From: JAUIBE01 sp035267185
GTDB lineage: Bacteria > Pseudomonadota > Gammaproteobacteria > Xanthomonadales > SZUA-36
DNA: 29,266 bases
Assembly: GCA_035267185.1 (NCBI GenBank)
Contig: DATFLY010000138.1
Span: 1 to 29,266, forward strand
Direction: 5' to 3'
Shown here piece after piece: positions 7,820 to 14,890 of this stretch (position 1 is its first letter; every line of letters begins with the position of its first letter). A program made the position numbers and the translations under genes. The notes below the pieces were generated by a model. It searched no databases and was not told the origin of the DNA. It was given only the letters and a program-made list of their open reading frames with translations.

Positions 7820-8617
7820 ATGTTATTAACCTCCGTGCTTCTGATCCTGCAGGAAACGCTTGAAGCGGCGCTCCTGATCAGCATTCTTGCCGTGTTGTCC
7901 CTGCAAAATGGTTACCGGATGTTGTGGCTGATTCCGGGTTTCATGGTTGGAATGGTAATGGCGCTGCTCTACGCGGAAAACATGGAGACTGTTTCAGGGT
8001 GGTTTGAGTATGTCGGGCAGGAACTGACGAACGCCTCTTTGCAGACAGCCATTGCCCTGGTGCTTTTACCGCTGGCATGGATGTTGGGCAAGGCCTTTGA
8101 AATTGGCGAAAAGGTTTCTCGTGATGCCCGGACACCTCGAAAGAGTTCCTGGGGCGTGCTTTGTGCAATGGCCGTGGCGTTGGCAGTGACGCGTGAAGGC
8201 TCTGAAATCCTGGTGTTCCTGCAGGGGTTCCTGGGGCAGTCAGACCAGGCCAGGCCAGTGGCGATTGGTAGTGCAATCGGTTTTGGGATTGGACTCAGCG
8301 TGGGTCTCTTGTTGTTCTACGCCCAATTGCCGCTACGTGGGCCGCTTACCCGCTGGATCCCGTTGGTTTTGCTGGCATTGTACGGCGGCAACATGATGTC
8401 ACAGGCGACACTCCACCTGATACAGGCGGATTGGCTTCAATCCGGACCTGCGCTGTGGGACAGTTCCGCCTGGCTACCTGAACAAAGCGTCACCGGTCGC
8501 TTGCTGTATGCATTGGTGGGTTACGAGAGCAGCCCTTCAGCAGTCCAGGCTGTGAGTTATGCCGTGGGTACGCTGGCAGTTGTGGGTGCAGCGCTTGCAG
8601 GAAGGAAATACGCATGA
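7820..8617 (+). CDS. FTR1-family iron permease
   Basis: A 265-residue inner-membrane protein with about seven hydrophobic helices, of the FTR1/EfeU family that imports iron, usually ferric iron after oxidation. Family permeases carry two REXXE motifs that bind iron. The second is clear (REGSE, 125-129, in TREGSEILVFLQGF). The first is QETLE (11-15), with Gln in place of Arg but both glutamates kept. A third element, YGGNMMSQATLHL near residue 195, precedes the last helices. It lies 11 bp after the cupredoxin-like gene and overlaps the next gene by ATGA, so the three are one unit. No EfeO- or EfeB-like partner is present, so this is not a canonical EfeUOB system. Confidence 0.9.
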   Translation: MLLTSVLLILQETLEAALLISILAVLSLQNGYRMLWLIPGFMVGMVMALLYAENMETVSGWFEYVGQELTNASLQTAIALVLLPLAWMLGKAFEIGEKVSRDARTPRKSSWGVLCAMAVALAVTREGSEILVFLQGFLGQSDQARPVAIGSAIGFGIGLSVGLLLFYAQLPLRGPLTRWIPLVLLALYGGNMMSQATLHLIQADWLQSGPALWDSSAWLPEQSVTGRLLYALVGYESSPSAVQAVSYAVGTLAVVGAALAGRKYA

Positions 8618-9333
8618 GATCGGCCAAAAAGTGGTTTTACCCGGGGGTTATTGCCCTGGTCATCCACGGAGGAATCGCTCAAGCGGATGGTGTTGTGATC
8701 GATAAAATCTATCATCCATATGTGCAACCACTTGAGCGGGAACTGGAGTGGCGTGCAATCTGGCAAAACCAGCAGCCGGGTCGCCCCGATGACCTTCAGC
8801 TTTATCAGCTGGCCTATGGTCAGGCGATTGGCGACCGTTGGTTTGCAGAGGTTTACCTGATTGGTGAGAACTCATCAGAGGGCAGTTTTGAAGTTGAAGC
8901 CTATGAATTCGAGCTACAGCGACAGCTGACGGAACAGGGTGAGTTCTGGGCGGACTGGGGCTTGCTGCTGGAGTTGGAGAAGGAACGTGACCTGGATGCC
9001 TGGGAGTTCTCAACGGGTTTGCTGGTGGAAAAGGAATGGGGTCGCTGGAGCGGAACGGCCAACCTGTTCCTGGCTTATGAGTGGGGCGATGAAATTGCTG
9101 ATGAGACTGAGACGAAACTGAACCTTCAGTTCCGTTATCGTCACTCTCGTTCCCTTGAACCAGCCCTTGAGTTTTATAGCGGTGAAGACACCACGGGCAT
9201 AGGTCCCGCGATCATGGGCCGGGTTCCCCTGGGTGGCCGAAAGCAGCTGGGCTGGGAAGCTGGTGCAATATTCGGAATTGACAGCGATAGTCCGGATACC
9301 ACCCTGAGGTTTTTGCTTGAATTTGAATTCTGA
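8614..9333 (+). CDS. Outer-membrane-like beta-barrel protein, unknown function
   Basis: I do not recognise a named family. The 239-residue product starts with a signal peptide (about 1-24, cleavage near AQA|DG). The rest is rich in alternating hydrophobic/polar strands with aromatic ends (LYQLAYGQAIGDRWFAEVYLIG, FWADWGLLLELEKE, LNLQFRYRH) and ends in Phe (FLLEFEF), the C-terminal signature of outer-membrane barrels. It is acidic, with Glu-rich turns that could bind cations. It is coupled to the FTR1 permease by an ATGA overlap and is the last gene of the plus-strand run. An outer-membrane entry route or sensor for the iron system is plausible but unproven. Confidence 0.72.
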   Translation: MRSAKKWFYPGVIALVIHGGIAQADGVVIDKIYHPYVQPLERELEWRAIWQNQQPGRPDDLQLYQLAYGQAIGDRWFAEVYLIGENSSEGSFEVEAYEFELQRQLTEQGEFWADWGLLLELEKERDLDAWEFSTGLLVEKEWGRWSGTANLFLAYEWGDEIADETETKLNLQFRYRHSRSLEPALEFYSGEDTTGIGPAIMGRVPLGGRKQLGWEAGAIFGIDSDSPDTTLRFLLEFEF

Positions 9334-9502
9334 CGTCTACGGAGTGGAATTGTTGTAATACCTCTTTAAAATTGAACTCTGATCCCCTGTCTTCATGCGC
9401 AACGGCATTGTGCAGACAATTCTCCGGGCATCACCGGAAACCGCAACTCCGTCACTGCCTGCGCTTTGCGAAATCTTGATCAGGGTTACTTTTTAGCGGG
9501 TC
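9334..9502. other. Convergent intergenic region
   Basis: This 169-bp gap lies between the ends of two convergent genes. It holds a weak stem-loop (TCCGG/CCGGA, 9423-9438) without a T-run. The segment around 9367-9386 is, read on the minus strand, GGGGATCAGAGTTCAATTTT. That string resembles the GGGGTCAG-type ends found beside REP-associated transposases, so it may be a remnant of such a repeat. No gene is seen. Confidence 0.4.
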
Positions 9503-10426
9503 TCACGCCGAAGCACGCTTGACCGGCAGTTGCAACTTCAATTCAAAATGCTCGAAACCATGCTCAAAGGGCTTGCCAATCCACGATTCGAAACAGGGAT
9601 GATCTGCTGGCTCGTATTCACTTGAAGGTAACCAGGTGCCATACAGCCAGTCCAGAGCTCGCTGTTCCAGCTGGATATCCCCGCGTACAGCCACTTCGGC
9701 TACCAGCATCTCCGGAAAATCAAAACGGCCTATTTCACCCCCGGGCTTTACATCGTCAACCACCAGGGCTGCATCATAACGGCAGTTTTTCAGTTCGACA
9801 ATTTCCGGGTCTTCCCACATGTAACCCAGCCATTGTCCGTCCGCTATTTCGCGTTCTTCAGCCCACGCAAGAAGTCGCTCGCATGCTCCTGTCACCGCTT
9901 CCGGACGATAAGGATCCAGAACACGGATATAGGCCACGGTTCTTGGCGGCAGGTCGACCATTCGCACTTCAAAGCCATCGGGGTTTTCTCCCTGGGGCAG
10001 GCGGGACAGTTGCAAGTCACCCTTCGTTGCGTGGTCATCAAACTCCCTGCGTCGTGAATCGCGCATCAGGCGAATATCAAAAACACTGGGTGGAACTCCG
10101 AAGCGCTTTTTGAAGCTGCGAGAGAAATCGGATGATGTAGAAAACCCGCAATCCAGGGCGATCTCAGTGAGTGAACGCGACGGCGCATGGGACATCAGCT
10201 GAAGTGCACGCTCCAACCGAATCCGCTTGACGAAATCATTCAACGTTTCGCCAAGCACATTTCGAAAGACACGGTGAAAGTGAAATGGCGAGAGGCATGC
10301 AGCCCGGGCCACGTCATCCAGTTTCAAAGGTGAACCCAGATTGCTGACGATATGGTCAATGGCACGATTGATACGATCAACGTAGTCGAGTGGAATGGTT
10401 ACAGGGCTGGAAGACTGATTAAGCAA
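9503..10426 (-). CDS. AraC-family regulator with GyrI-like effector domain
   Basis: A 307-residue transcription factor. The N-terminal AraC-type double helix-turn-helix spans about 15-118 (VARAACLSPFHFHRVFRNVLGE and EIALDCGFSTSSDFSRSFKKRFG). The C-terminal half (about 150-303, from GFEVRMVDLPPRTVAYIRV) is a GyrI-like small-molecule-binding domain. This is the Rob/TetD-like arrangement used for sensing hydrophobic or cationic drugs and metabolites. The frame opens at 10447 and the only usable start is TTG at 10426, with no clear ribosome site, so expression may be low. It is divergent from the VOC gene; direct repeats in the gap are candidate binding sites. Confidence 0.9.
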   Translation of the reverse strand: MLNQSSSPVTIPLDYVDRINRAIDHIVSNLGSPLKLDDVARAACLSPFHFHRVFRNVLGETLNDFVKRIRLERALQLMSHAPSRSLTEIALDCGFSTSSDFSRSFKKRFGVPPSVFDIRLMRDSRRREFDDHATKGDLQLSRLPQGENPDGFEVRMVDLPPRTVAYIRVLDPYRPEAVTGACERLLAWAEEREIADGQWLGYMWEDPEIVELKNCRYDAALVVDDVKPGGEIGRFDFPEMLVAEVAVRGDIQLEQRALDWLYGTWLPSSEYEPADHPCFESWIGKPFEHGFEHFELKLQLPVKRASA

Positions 10427-10461
10427 GATTTGACAAGATTGAATTGATTAAAAGGGAAATA

Positions 10462-10488
10462 CTAGCAGGAGTACTGCAAAATCTAGCA
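10462..10488 (+). promoter_or_regulatory. Candidate AraC-type operator (21-bp direct repeat)
   Basis: The hexamer CTAGCA occurs at 10462-10467 and again at 10483-10488, exactly 21 bp apart, or two helical turns. AraC-family proteins commonly bind direct repeats with this phasing. The site lies between the AraC-type regulator (starting at 10426, minus) and the VOC gene (starting at 10507 or later, plus). A TTGACA hexamer is at 10430-10435 but has no well-spaced -10. Binding is inferred only. Confidence 0.35.
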
Positions 10489-10506
10489 CAAAAGAAGGAA
10501 CAGGAA

Positions 10507-10989
10507 ATGAACCGAAATTACAGCCATATCGGCATAATGATTGGATGTCTGCTGTTACTGAACACGCCAGCAGCCATTGCCAGCGACACAAAGGAGAACG
10601 ATACAATGCAACTCGGCGCTTTTTCCATCAGCCTGGCCGTCCAGGACATTCATGCATCGAAGGCTTTCTACGAAAAACTCGGCTTCACTGAAGCGGGTGG
10701 TGACATTGGCCAGAACTGGTTGATCTTACGCAATGACCAGACCACCATCGGGCTTTTCCAGGGCATGTTTGAAAACAACATCATGACGTTCAATCCGGGC
10801 TGGGATGCCCAGGCTGAAGAACTCGCAACGTTTACCGATGTGCGTGAAATCCAGGCAAAGCTCAAATCCAGTGGAGTGGAATTCCAGAGTGAGGCTGCAC
10901 CAGATTCAGATGGCCCAGCCAGTTTTGTACTGGCAGACCCTGACGGGAATATGATTCTGATTGACCAGCATGTGAATGCGCCTGAATAG
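10507..10989 (+). CDS. VOC-family (glyoxalase/bleomycin-resistance fold) protein
   Basis: A vicinal-oxygen-chelate protein with the beta-alpha-beta-beta-beta repeats of the glyoxalase fold: SISLAVQDIHASKAFYEKLGF, NWLILRNDQTTIGLFQG and ASFVLADPDGNMILIDQH. Members bind a metal or an antibiotic, or degrade small molecules; the substrate is unknown. Two starts are possible. ATG 10507 gives 160 residues and adds a convincing signal peptide (GIMIGCLLLLNTPAAIA|S). ATG 10606 has an excellent AAAGGAG ribosome site and begins right at the VOC domain (MQLGAF), giving 127 residues as in most relatives. Both forms may be made, one exported and one cytosolic. The gene is divergent from the AraC/GyrI regulator, its likely controller. 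Confidence 0.85.
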   Translation: MNRNYSHIGIMIGCLLLLNTPAAIASDTKENDTMQLGAFSISLAVQDIHASKAFYEKLGFTEAGGDIGQNWLILRNDQTTIGLFQGMFENNIMTFNPGWDAQAEELATFTDVREIQAKLKSSGVEFQSEAAPDSDGPASFVLADPDGNMILIDQHVNAPE

Positions 10990-11000
10990 GAGCCAGGAAA

Positions 11001-11020
11001 ATGACCTCTCAGGAGGTCAT
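11001..11020 (+). terminator. Stem-loop after the VOC gene
   Basis: A perfect 8-bp stem ATGACCTC/GAGGTCAT with a TCAG loop starts 12 bp after the VOC stop. There is no T-run, so it may be a weak or Rho-assisted terminator, or an mRNA 3'-end stabiliser. Confidence 0.45.
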
Positions 11021-11055
11021 CCCGGACCCTCATCGTGGTACAGGTGCTTCGCCCG

Positions 11056-11177
11056 GTGGATCCCGGCTCGGAGGCCGGGATGACGGGGCGGGTTTGTCCG
11101 GAACCCGATTATTTATTTCGACGCCTGGGTAAACTGGTGGGTCCCGGTCTTCGCTTTGCCAAGCCGGGACGACATCA
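11056..11177. repeat. REP-like palindromic repeats
   Basis: Two related hairpin units lie between convergent genes. Unit one has the stem ATCCCGGC/GCCGGGAT (11060-11067 and 11074-11081). Unit two pairs GTCCCGGTCTT (11141-11151) with AAGCCGGGAC (11161-11170). Both are flanked by GGTGG on one side and GACG or GACGAC on the other, and GTCATCCCGG at 11016-11025 looks like a half unit. Similar pieces recur near 21645-21657 and 21802-21818, so this is a dispersed family. They could terminate both convergent transcripts. Confidence 0.6.
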
Positions 11178-11198
11178 GAAAAAATCAGCTGCAATGCA

Positions 11199-11564
11199 TT
11201 ACTCTGGTCCTAAATCTTCACCCCAGATAATCCGGTCAATCACACCCTGGTAGCCATAGCGAACCAGGTCAATTTGTCCGTTCAGAAATACAACGCCCTC
11301 ATCTTCAAGCATGTCTTTTTGTCGACTATAGCCAGCGCTGTCCTTGGGAATCGCAATTTTCCCCTGGGCATTGATCACGCGATGCCAGGGTATTTTGAGC
11401 TTGCGGGGAGCGAGTCTCATCGCCTGGCTGACATGGCGGGCACCATTGGGCCTGCCCGCCAACCGGGCCACTTCACCGTAGGTCAGCACATGACCCTCGG
11501 GTATCCCACCCACAACTTTCCAGACGTTTCGCACGAAATCGGGCTTTTCTTGTTCAGGCTGCAT
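11199..11564 (-). CDS. Alkyltransferase-like protein (MGMT-family, Trp variant)
   Basis: A 121-residue protein of the O6-alkylguanine DNA alkyltransferase DNA-binding-domain family. The active-site motif PCHRV of true MGMT is PWHRVI here (59-64), with Trp60 in place of the acceptor cysteine. That makes it an ATL protein, which binds O6-alkylguanine without removing it and passes the lesion to nucleotide excision repair. Other marks are the TYGEVARLAG helix-turn-helix start (28-37), the Arg-finger region NGARHVSQAM (40-49) and the GVVFLNGQIDL C-terminal segment. It is divergent from the PNPOx-like gene, with 89 bp between starts, and convergent with the VOC gene. Confidence 0.93.
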   Translation of the reverse strand: MQPEQEKPDFVRNVWKVVGGIPEGHVLTYGEVARLAGRPNGARHVSQAMRLAPRKLKIPWHRVINAQGKIAIPKDSAGYSRQKDMLEDEGVVFLNGQIDLVRYGYQGVIDRIIWGEDLGPE

Positions 11565-11653
11565 TTAACGGTTTCTGTGCGAGGTGAAATGTATGACTCA
11601 ACGGTATCATCTGGGTACATTTGTGCAATATACAATCAGAAGCGACCACGTCC

Positions 11654-12298
11654 ATGACAGAATCCACCTCCCGGGCCGATACCCGACTAAGACGCCTGCC
11701 AGAACGCGGCAGCAAAGACTTTGAGCTGGCCTGCGCGATCATTGATGAATCAAGAATCTGCCACGTGGGTTTCACACTGGATGACCAGCCTTACGTGGTG
11801 CCCATGGCGCTTGGCCGACAAGGATCAGATCTCCTGCTGCACGGATCTGTGGTCAGTCGACTGATCACCAACCTGGCTGATGGCCTGCCGTGCTGTGTCA
11901 CGGTGACGCATCTTGACGGATTGGTGCTGGCGCGCTCCTCATTTCACTCCTCCATGAATTATCGTTCGATCATGGTATTCGGCAATGCGAAGGCTATTGA
12001 AGATTCTGATGAAAAGCTTGCAGCGTTTGATGCCCTGGTGGAGCACCTTGCTCCAGGACGCACTGCTGAGCTTCGCCCCTCAAGTAAAAAAGAAGTCAAT
12101 GCCACCCTGATACTGAAGCTACCGATTGAAACATTCAGCATCAAATCGCGAAGTGGCCCGCCCAGTGATGCTTCCTACGACATTGACCTGCCAGTGTGGG
12201 CTGGCGTAGTTCCAATTTCGCTTACGGAAGGCAACCCCGAAGACGCACCAGACCTGGCTGAAGGCATCAAAATCCCGGATTACCTGAGAAAGAAATAA
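11654..12298 (+). CDS. PNPOx-fold flavin-binding protein
   Basis: A 214-residue protein of the pyridoxamine 5'-phosphate oxidase-like split-barrel family. The typical core is ESRICHVGFTLDDQPYVVPM near residues 31-50, followed by GSDLLLHGSVVSRLITNL and a FHSSMNYRSIMVFG segment with the strand/FMN-contact pattern. Such proteins bind FMN or F420/haem-like cofactors and act as general reductases; many relatives are annotated NimA-like. The C-terminal DLPVWAGVVPI segment is common in the subfamily. ATG 11654 is preferred to the in-frame TTG at 11621 because the family sequence starts after it. The substrate is unknown. Confidence 0.86.
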   Translation: MTESTSRADTRLRRLPERGSKDFELACAIIDESRICHVGFTLDDQPYVVPMALGRQGSDLLLHGSVVSRLITNLADGLPCCVTVTHLDGLVLARSSFHSSMNYRSIMVFGNAKAIEDSDEKLAAFDALVEHLAPGRTAELRPSSKKEVNATLILKLPIETFSIKSRSGPPSDASYDIDLPVWAGVVPISLTEGNPEDAPDLAEGIKIPDYLRKK

Positions 12299-12357
12299 GC
12301 ACAAACTGCGTCGTGCCACAACGGTCACGTTGAAGACAGCGCCACTACAACACTTTC

Positions 12358-13263
12358 TTACCCTTTACCCCGTGTTCGAGTGTTACCAGGGCGGGCATTT
12401 TTTTCCATGAACTCGATGATCAACCCGGCAATGTCCTTGCCGGTAGAGGTTTCAATACCTTCAAGACCCGGGCTGGCATTAACCTCCATGACCACCGGGC
12501 CGTGATTGGATCGCAGCAAATCAACACCTGCAACATTGAGTCCCATGGTCTTGGCCGAACGAACTGCGGTTGATCGCTCTTCCGGAGTAATCTTGGTCAG
12601 TTTAGCCTTACCGCCACGATGCAGGTTAGAACGAAACTCACCTTCCTTACCGGTGCGCTTCATGGCAGCGACAACCTTCCCACCCACGACAAAACAACGG
12701 ATGTCGGTGCCACCGGCCTCCTTGATGAATTCCTGCACCATGAAATTGGCGCCAAGCCCACGAAAAGCCTCGATCACACTTTCCGCGGCCTGTCTGGTTT
12801 CGCCCAGTACGACACCCACACCCTGGGTGCCTTCAAGCAGCTTAATCACCACTGGTGCGCCACCAACGAAGCTGAGCAAGTCGTCGGTATCATCGGGGGA
12901 ATTCGCGAAACCGGTGACTGGCAGGCCGATCCCCTTTCTGGCCAGCAATTGGAGAGCACGTAATTTGTCACGGGCTCTCGTGATGGCGGTCGACTCGTTC
13001 ACCGAGTAAACCCCCATCATCTCGAATTGCCGCACCACCGCCGTACCATAAAAGGAAACCGATGCGCCGATTCGAGGAATGATGGCATCAACGCCTTTAA
13101 TTGCTTCACCCTTGTAATGAATGCTGGGTCGGTGGGAAGTGATGTTCATGTAACAGCGACGATGGTTGACCACGAGAATTTCGTGGCCCCGTTTTTCTCC
13201 TGCCTCGACAAGCCGCTTGGTTGAATACAGTTTAGGGTTGGTGGAAAGCACGGCTATTTTCAT
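12358..13263 (-). CDS. rimK: RimK, ribosomal protein S6--L-glutamate ligase
   Basis: An ATP-grasp ligase of 301 residues, the same length as E. coli RimK. It adds glutamates to the C-terminus of ribosomal protein S6 and can make poly-glutamate. The N-terminal RimK domain (1-90) is followed by the ATP-grasp fold with K100, K141 (VVIKLLEGTQGVGV), the conserved D248 and the metal-binding E260/N262 (VMEVNASPGLEGIE). It is the last gene of a three-gene minus-strand unit, 2 bp after the aspartoacylase-like gene. In pseudomonads RimK remodels the ribosome and affects the proteome; here the protease and hydrolase partners suggest control or removal of the added residues. Confidence 0.95.
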   Translation of the reverse strand: MKIAVLSTNPKLYSTKRLVEAGEKRGHEILVVNHRRCYMNITSHRPSIHYKGEAIKGVDAIIPRIGASVSFYGTAVVRQFEMMGVYSVNESTAITRARDKLRALQLLARKGIGLPVTGFANSPDDTDDLLSFVGGAPVVIKLLEGTQGVGVVLGETRQAAESVIEAFRGLGANFMVQEFIKEAGGTDIRCFVVGGKVVAAMKRTGKEGEFRSNLHRGGKAKLTKITPEERSTAVRSAKTMGLNVAGVDLLRSNHGPVVMEVNASPGLEGIETSTGKDIAGLIIEFMEKNARPGNTRTRGKG

Positions 13264-13265
13264 AT

Positions 13266-14315
13266 TCAGGTTCCTATCAGATCGGATTCGACTGCGCGGC
13301 CCAGCGCAGGATCATGGATGGCCGCAAATTCCTCGACCACGTTTTCAGCCTTATCTACACTTGAAAATGCAGCTATATTGAAGAGGGCATCTCCTTCATG
13401 GGCCAGCGGCAGGTTGCTTCTGCCAATTACAATGCCGTCATGCGGAGCTAAAACAGGCTCTTCAGACTCGCCAAGTGGATCACTCAGCAGCGCCAGCTTT
13501 GCTCCTTTAGACACGGCGTCACCCAGTTCGGCCTTGTCACTGACAATGCCACTGACCGGTGCCCGTGCCCACCGGGTTGATTGTGCGATGACCGGCTGGC
13601 GACGAGTTGCCCGTCGGGAAGTTCGGATCATGCCGATTTTGGACATGACGTTGAGGACACCACGAATGCCGGCGCGTATGCAAAACTCATCAAACCGCAG
13701 GGCCTCGCCCGATTCGTAAACCAGGATCGGGATATCGCTTTCTGAGGCACAAGCGCGCAGAGAGCCGTCGCGAGTCTTTGCATTGATGATCACCGGCGCT
13801 CCGAATGCCTCTGCCAGCTCAAGCACTCCGGACTCATCAAGACTGGCCCGGATCTGGGGCAAATTCGAGCGATCTATGGCCCCGGTATGAAGGTCAATTC
13901 CATAGTCAGAGCCCAACACAACTTCATTTAGAAATTTGTGGGCCAGCCGGGAAGCGATGGAGCCTTTTGGGCTGCCCGGGAACGACCGATTCAGGTCCCG
14001 CCGATCCGGCAGATAGCGAGACTGGTTGAGAAATCCATGAACATTGACCACCGGCACCGTGATCAGTGTGCCTTTAAGTGAAGCAAGGGCCTTGCGCTTC
14101 ATCAGGCGCCTGATAATTTGTACACCATTGAGTTCGTCGCCATGAACGGCCGCGCAAATGAACAGGCGAGGACCAGCCAGTCGCCCATGAATAACCTGGA
14201 CCGGCATGGATATCTTGTGTGCCGTATAAAGATCTGCCACAGGGATATCAAAATTTGTTCGTGTGCCAGGTTGAACGGTTTCACCAGCAATTGTGATTGC
14301 TTTATTTTTGCTCAT
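13266..14315 (-). CDS. Succinylglutamate desuccinylase/aspartoacylase-family zinc hydrolase
   Basis: A 349-residue zinc carboxypeptidase-fold enzyme. Zinc ligands are H58-x2-E61 (AAVHGDELNG) and H143 (DLHTGA); the substrate-binding signature DRRDLNRSFPG follows at 104-114. A C-terminal beta domain (APVSGIVSDKAELGDAV, VLAPHDGIVIG) is like the barrel of the AstE/AspA group that is often found beside rimK. It may cut N-acyl-amino acids or glutamyl conjugates. ATG 14315 is chosen because it forms an ATGA overlap with the upstream gene's stop; the ATG at 14345 is internal to that gene. A direct role on RimK products is inferred. Confidence 0.88.
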   Translation of the reverse strand: MSKNKAITIAGETVQPGTRTNFDIPVADLYTAHKISMPVQVIHGRLAGPRLFICAAVHGDELNGVQIIRRLMKRKALASLKGTLITVPVVNVHGFLNQSRYLPDRRDLNRSFPGSPKGSIASRLAHKFLNEVVLGSDYGIDLHTGAIDRSNLPQIRASLDESGVLELAEAFGAPVIINAKTRDGSLRACASESDIPILVYESGEALRFDEFCIRAGIRGVLNVMSKIGMIRTSRRATRRQPVIAQSTRWARAPVSGIVSDKAELGDAVSKGAKLALLSDPLGESEEPVLAPHDGIVIGRSNLPLAHEGDALFNIAAFSSVDKAENVVEEFAAIHDPALGRAVESDLIGT

Positions 14316-14785
14316 TTGCGTCGTTTGCCCTGAAGGTAGGAGCATGTCGGGTCGACCGTTGCCCTGTTCAGGAGTGCCGTACGACCCAGCAACATCCGAA
14401 ACATCATGTCGTCACGCGAAGTCAGGTTTATTTCAATCGGCCAGATCCTGTCTCCGATGTGCACATTCGATTCAATCACCCACCGTTGCTCTTTATGTCC
14501 GCCGGAGTCTGTGACGACGCGCCTGTCGCTTACTGCTGCGACACATTCGACTATTGAATCCGTATTGCGTTGAACAGGATGAATCCTGAAGCGCACGAAT
14601 TGCTTCCCCTCACGCTCAAAATCTTCCACTTCGAAGGCGTGCAATGCTGAAGTGCGCGCGCCGGTATCCACTTTCGCCTTGATTCTCTTGATACCCAGAT
14701 CAGGCAATCCAACCCATTCACGCCAGCCAAGCGTGATAAGCGATTTTGATGTATCCGGGGTCAATGTCAAAGAAGTGGGTAACAC
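14312..14785 (-). CDS. Retropepsin-like (ATP-dependent zinc protease family) protein
   Basis: A 157-residue protein of the family labelled 'putative ATP-dependent zinc protease' but with a retropepsin-like fold. The catalytic D40-T41-G42 lies in VDTGARTSALHA; other marks are LGWREWVGLPDLGI at the start and DDMMFRMLLGR near the C-terminus. Relatives commonly sit beside rimK, as here, and one in Pseudomonas (RimB) is described as a RimK-associated protease. The start at 14785 is GTG with no clear ribosome site; an internal TTG is possible. It is the first gene of the rimK unit and lies 105 bp after the exchanger gene. Confidence 0.87.
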   Translation of the reverse strand: MLPTSLTLTPDTSKSLITLGWREWVGLPDLGIKRIKAKVDTGARTSALHAFEVEDFEREGKQFVRFRIHPVQRNTDSIVECVAAVSDRRVVTDSGGHKEQRWVIESNVHIGDRIWPIEINLTSRDDMMFRMLLGRTALLNRATVDPTCSYLQGKRRK

Positions 14786-14890
14786 TCAGGAAAGTCTGGG
14801 CACAGTCTCTCATTAATACAGGCGTTAGATTAAATTATTTTGTTTGCAGGTGTTCTACAAAAAATCCCGGGCCGGGCCCGGATGCACTGT

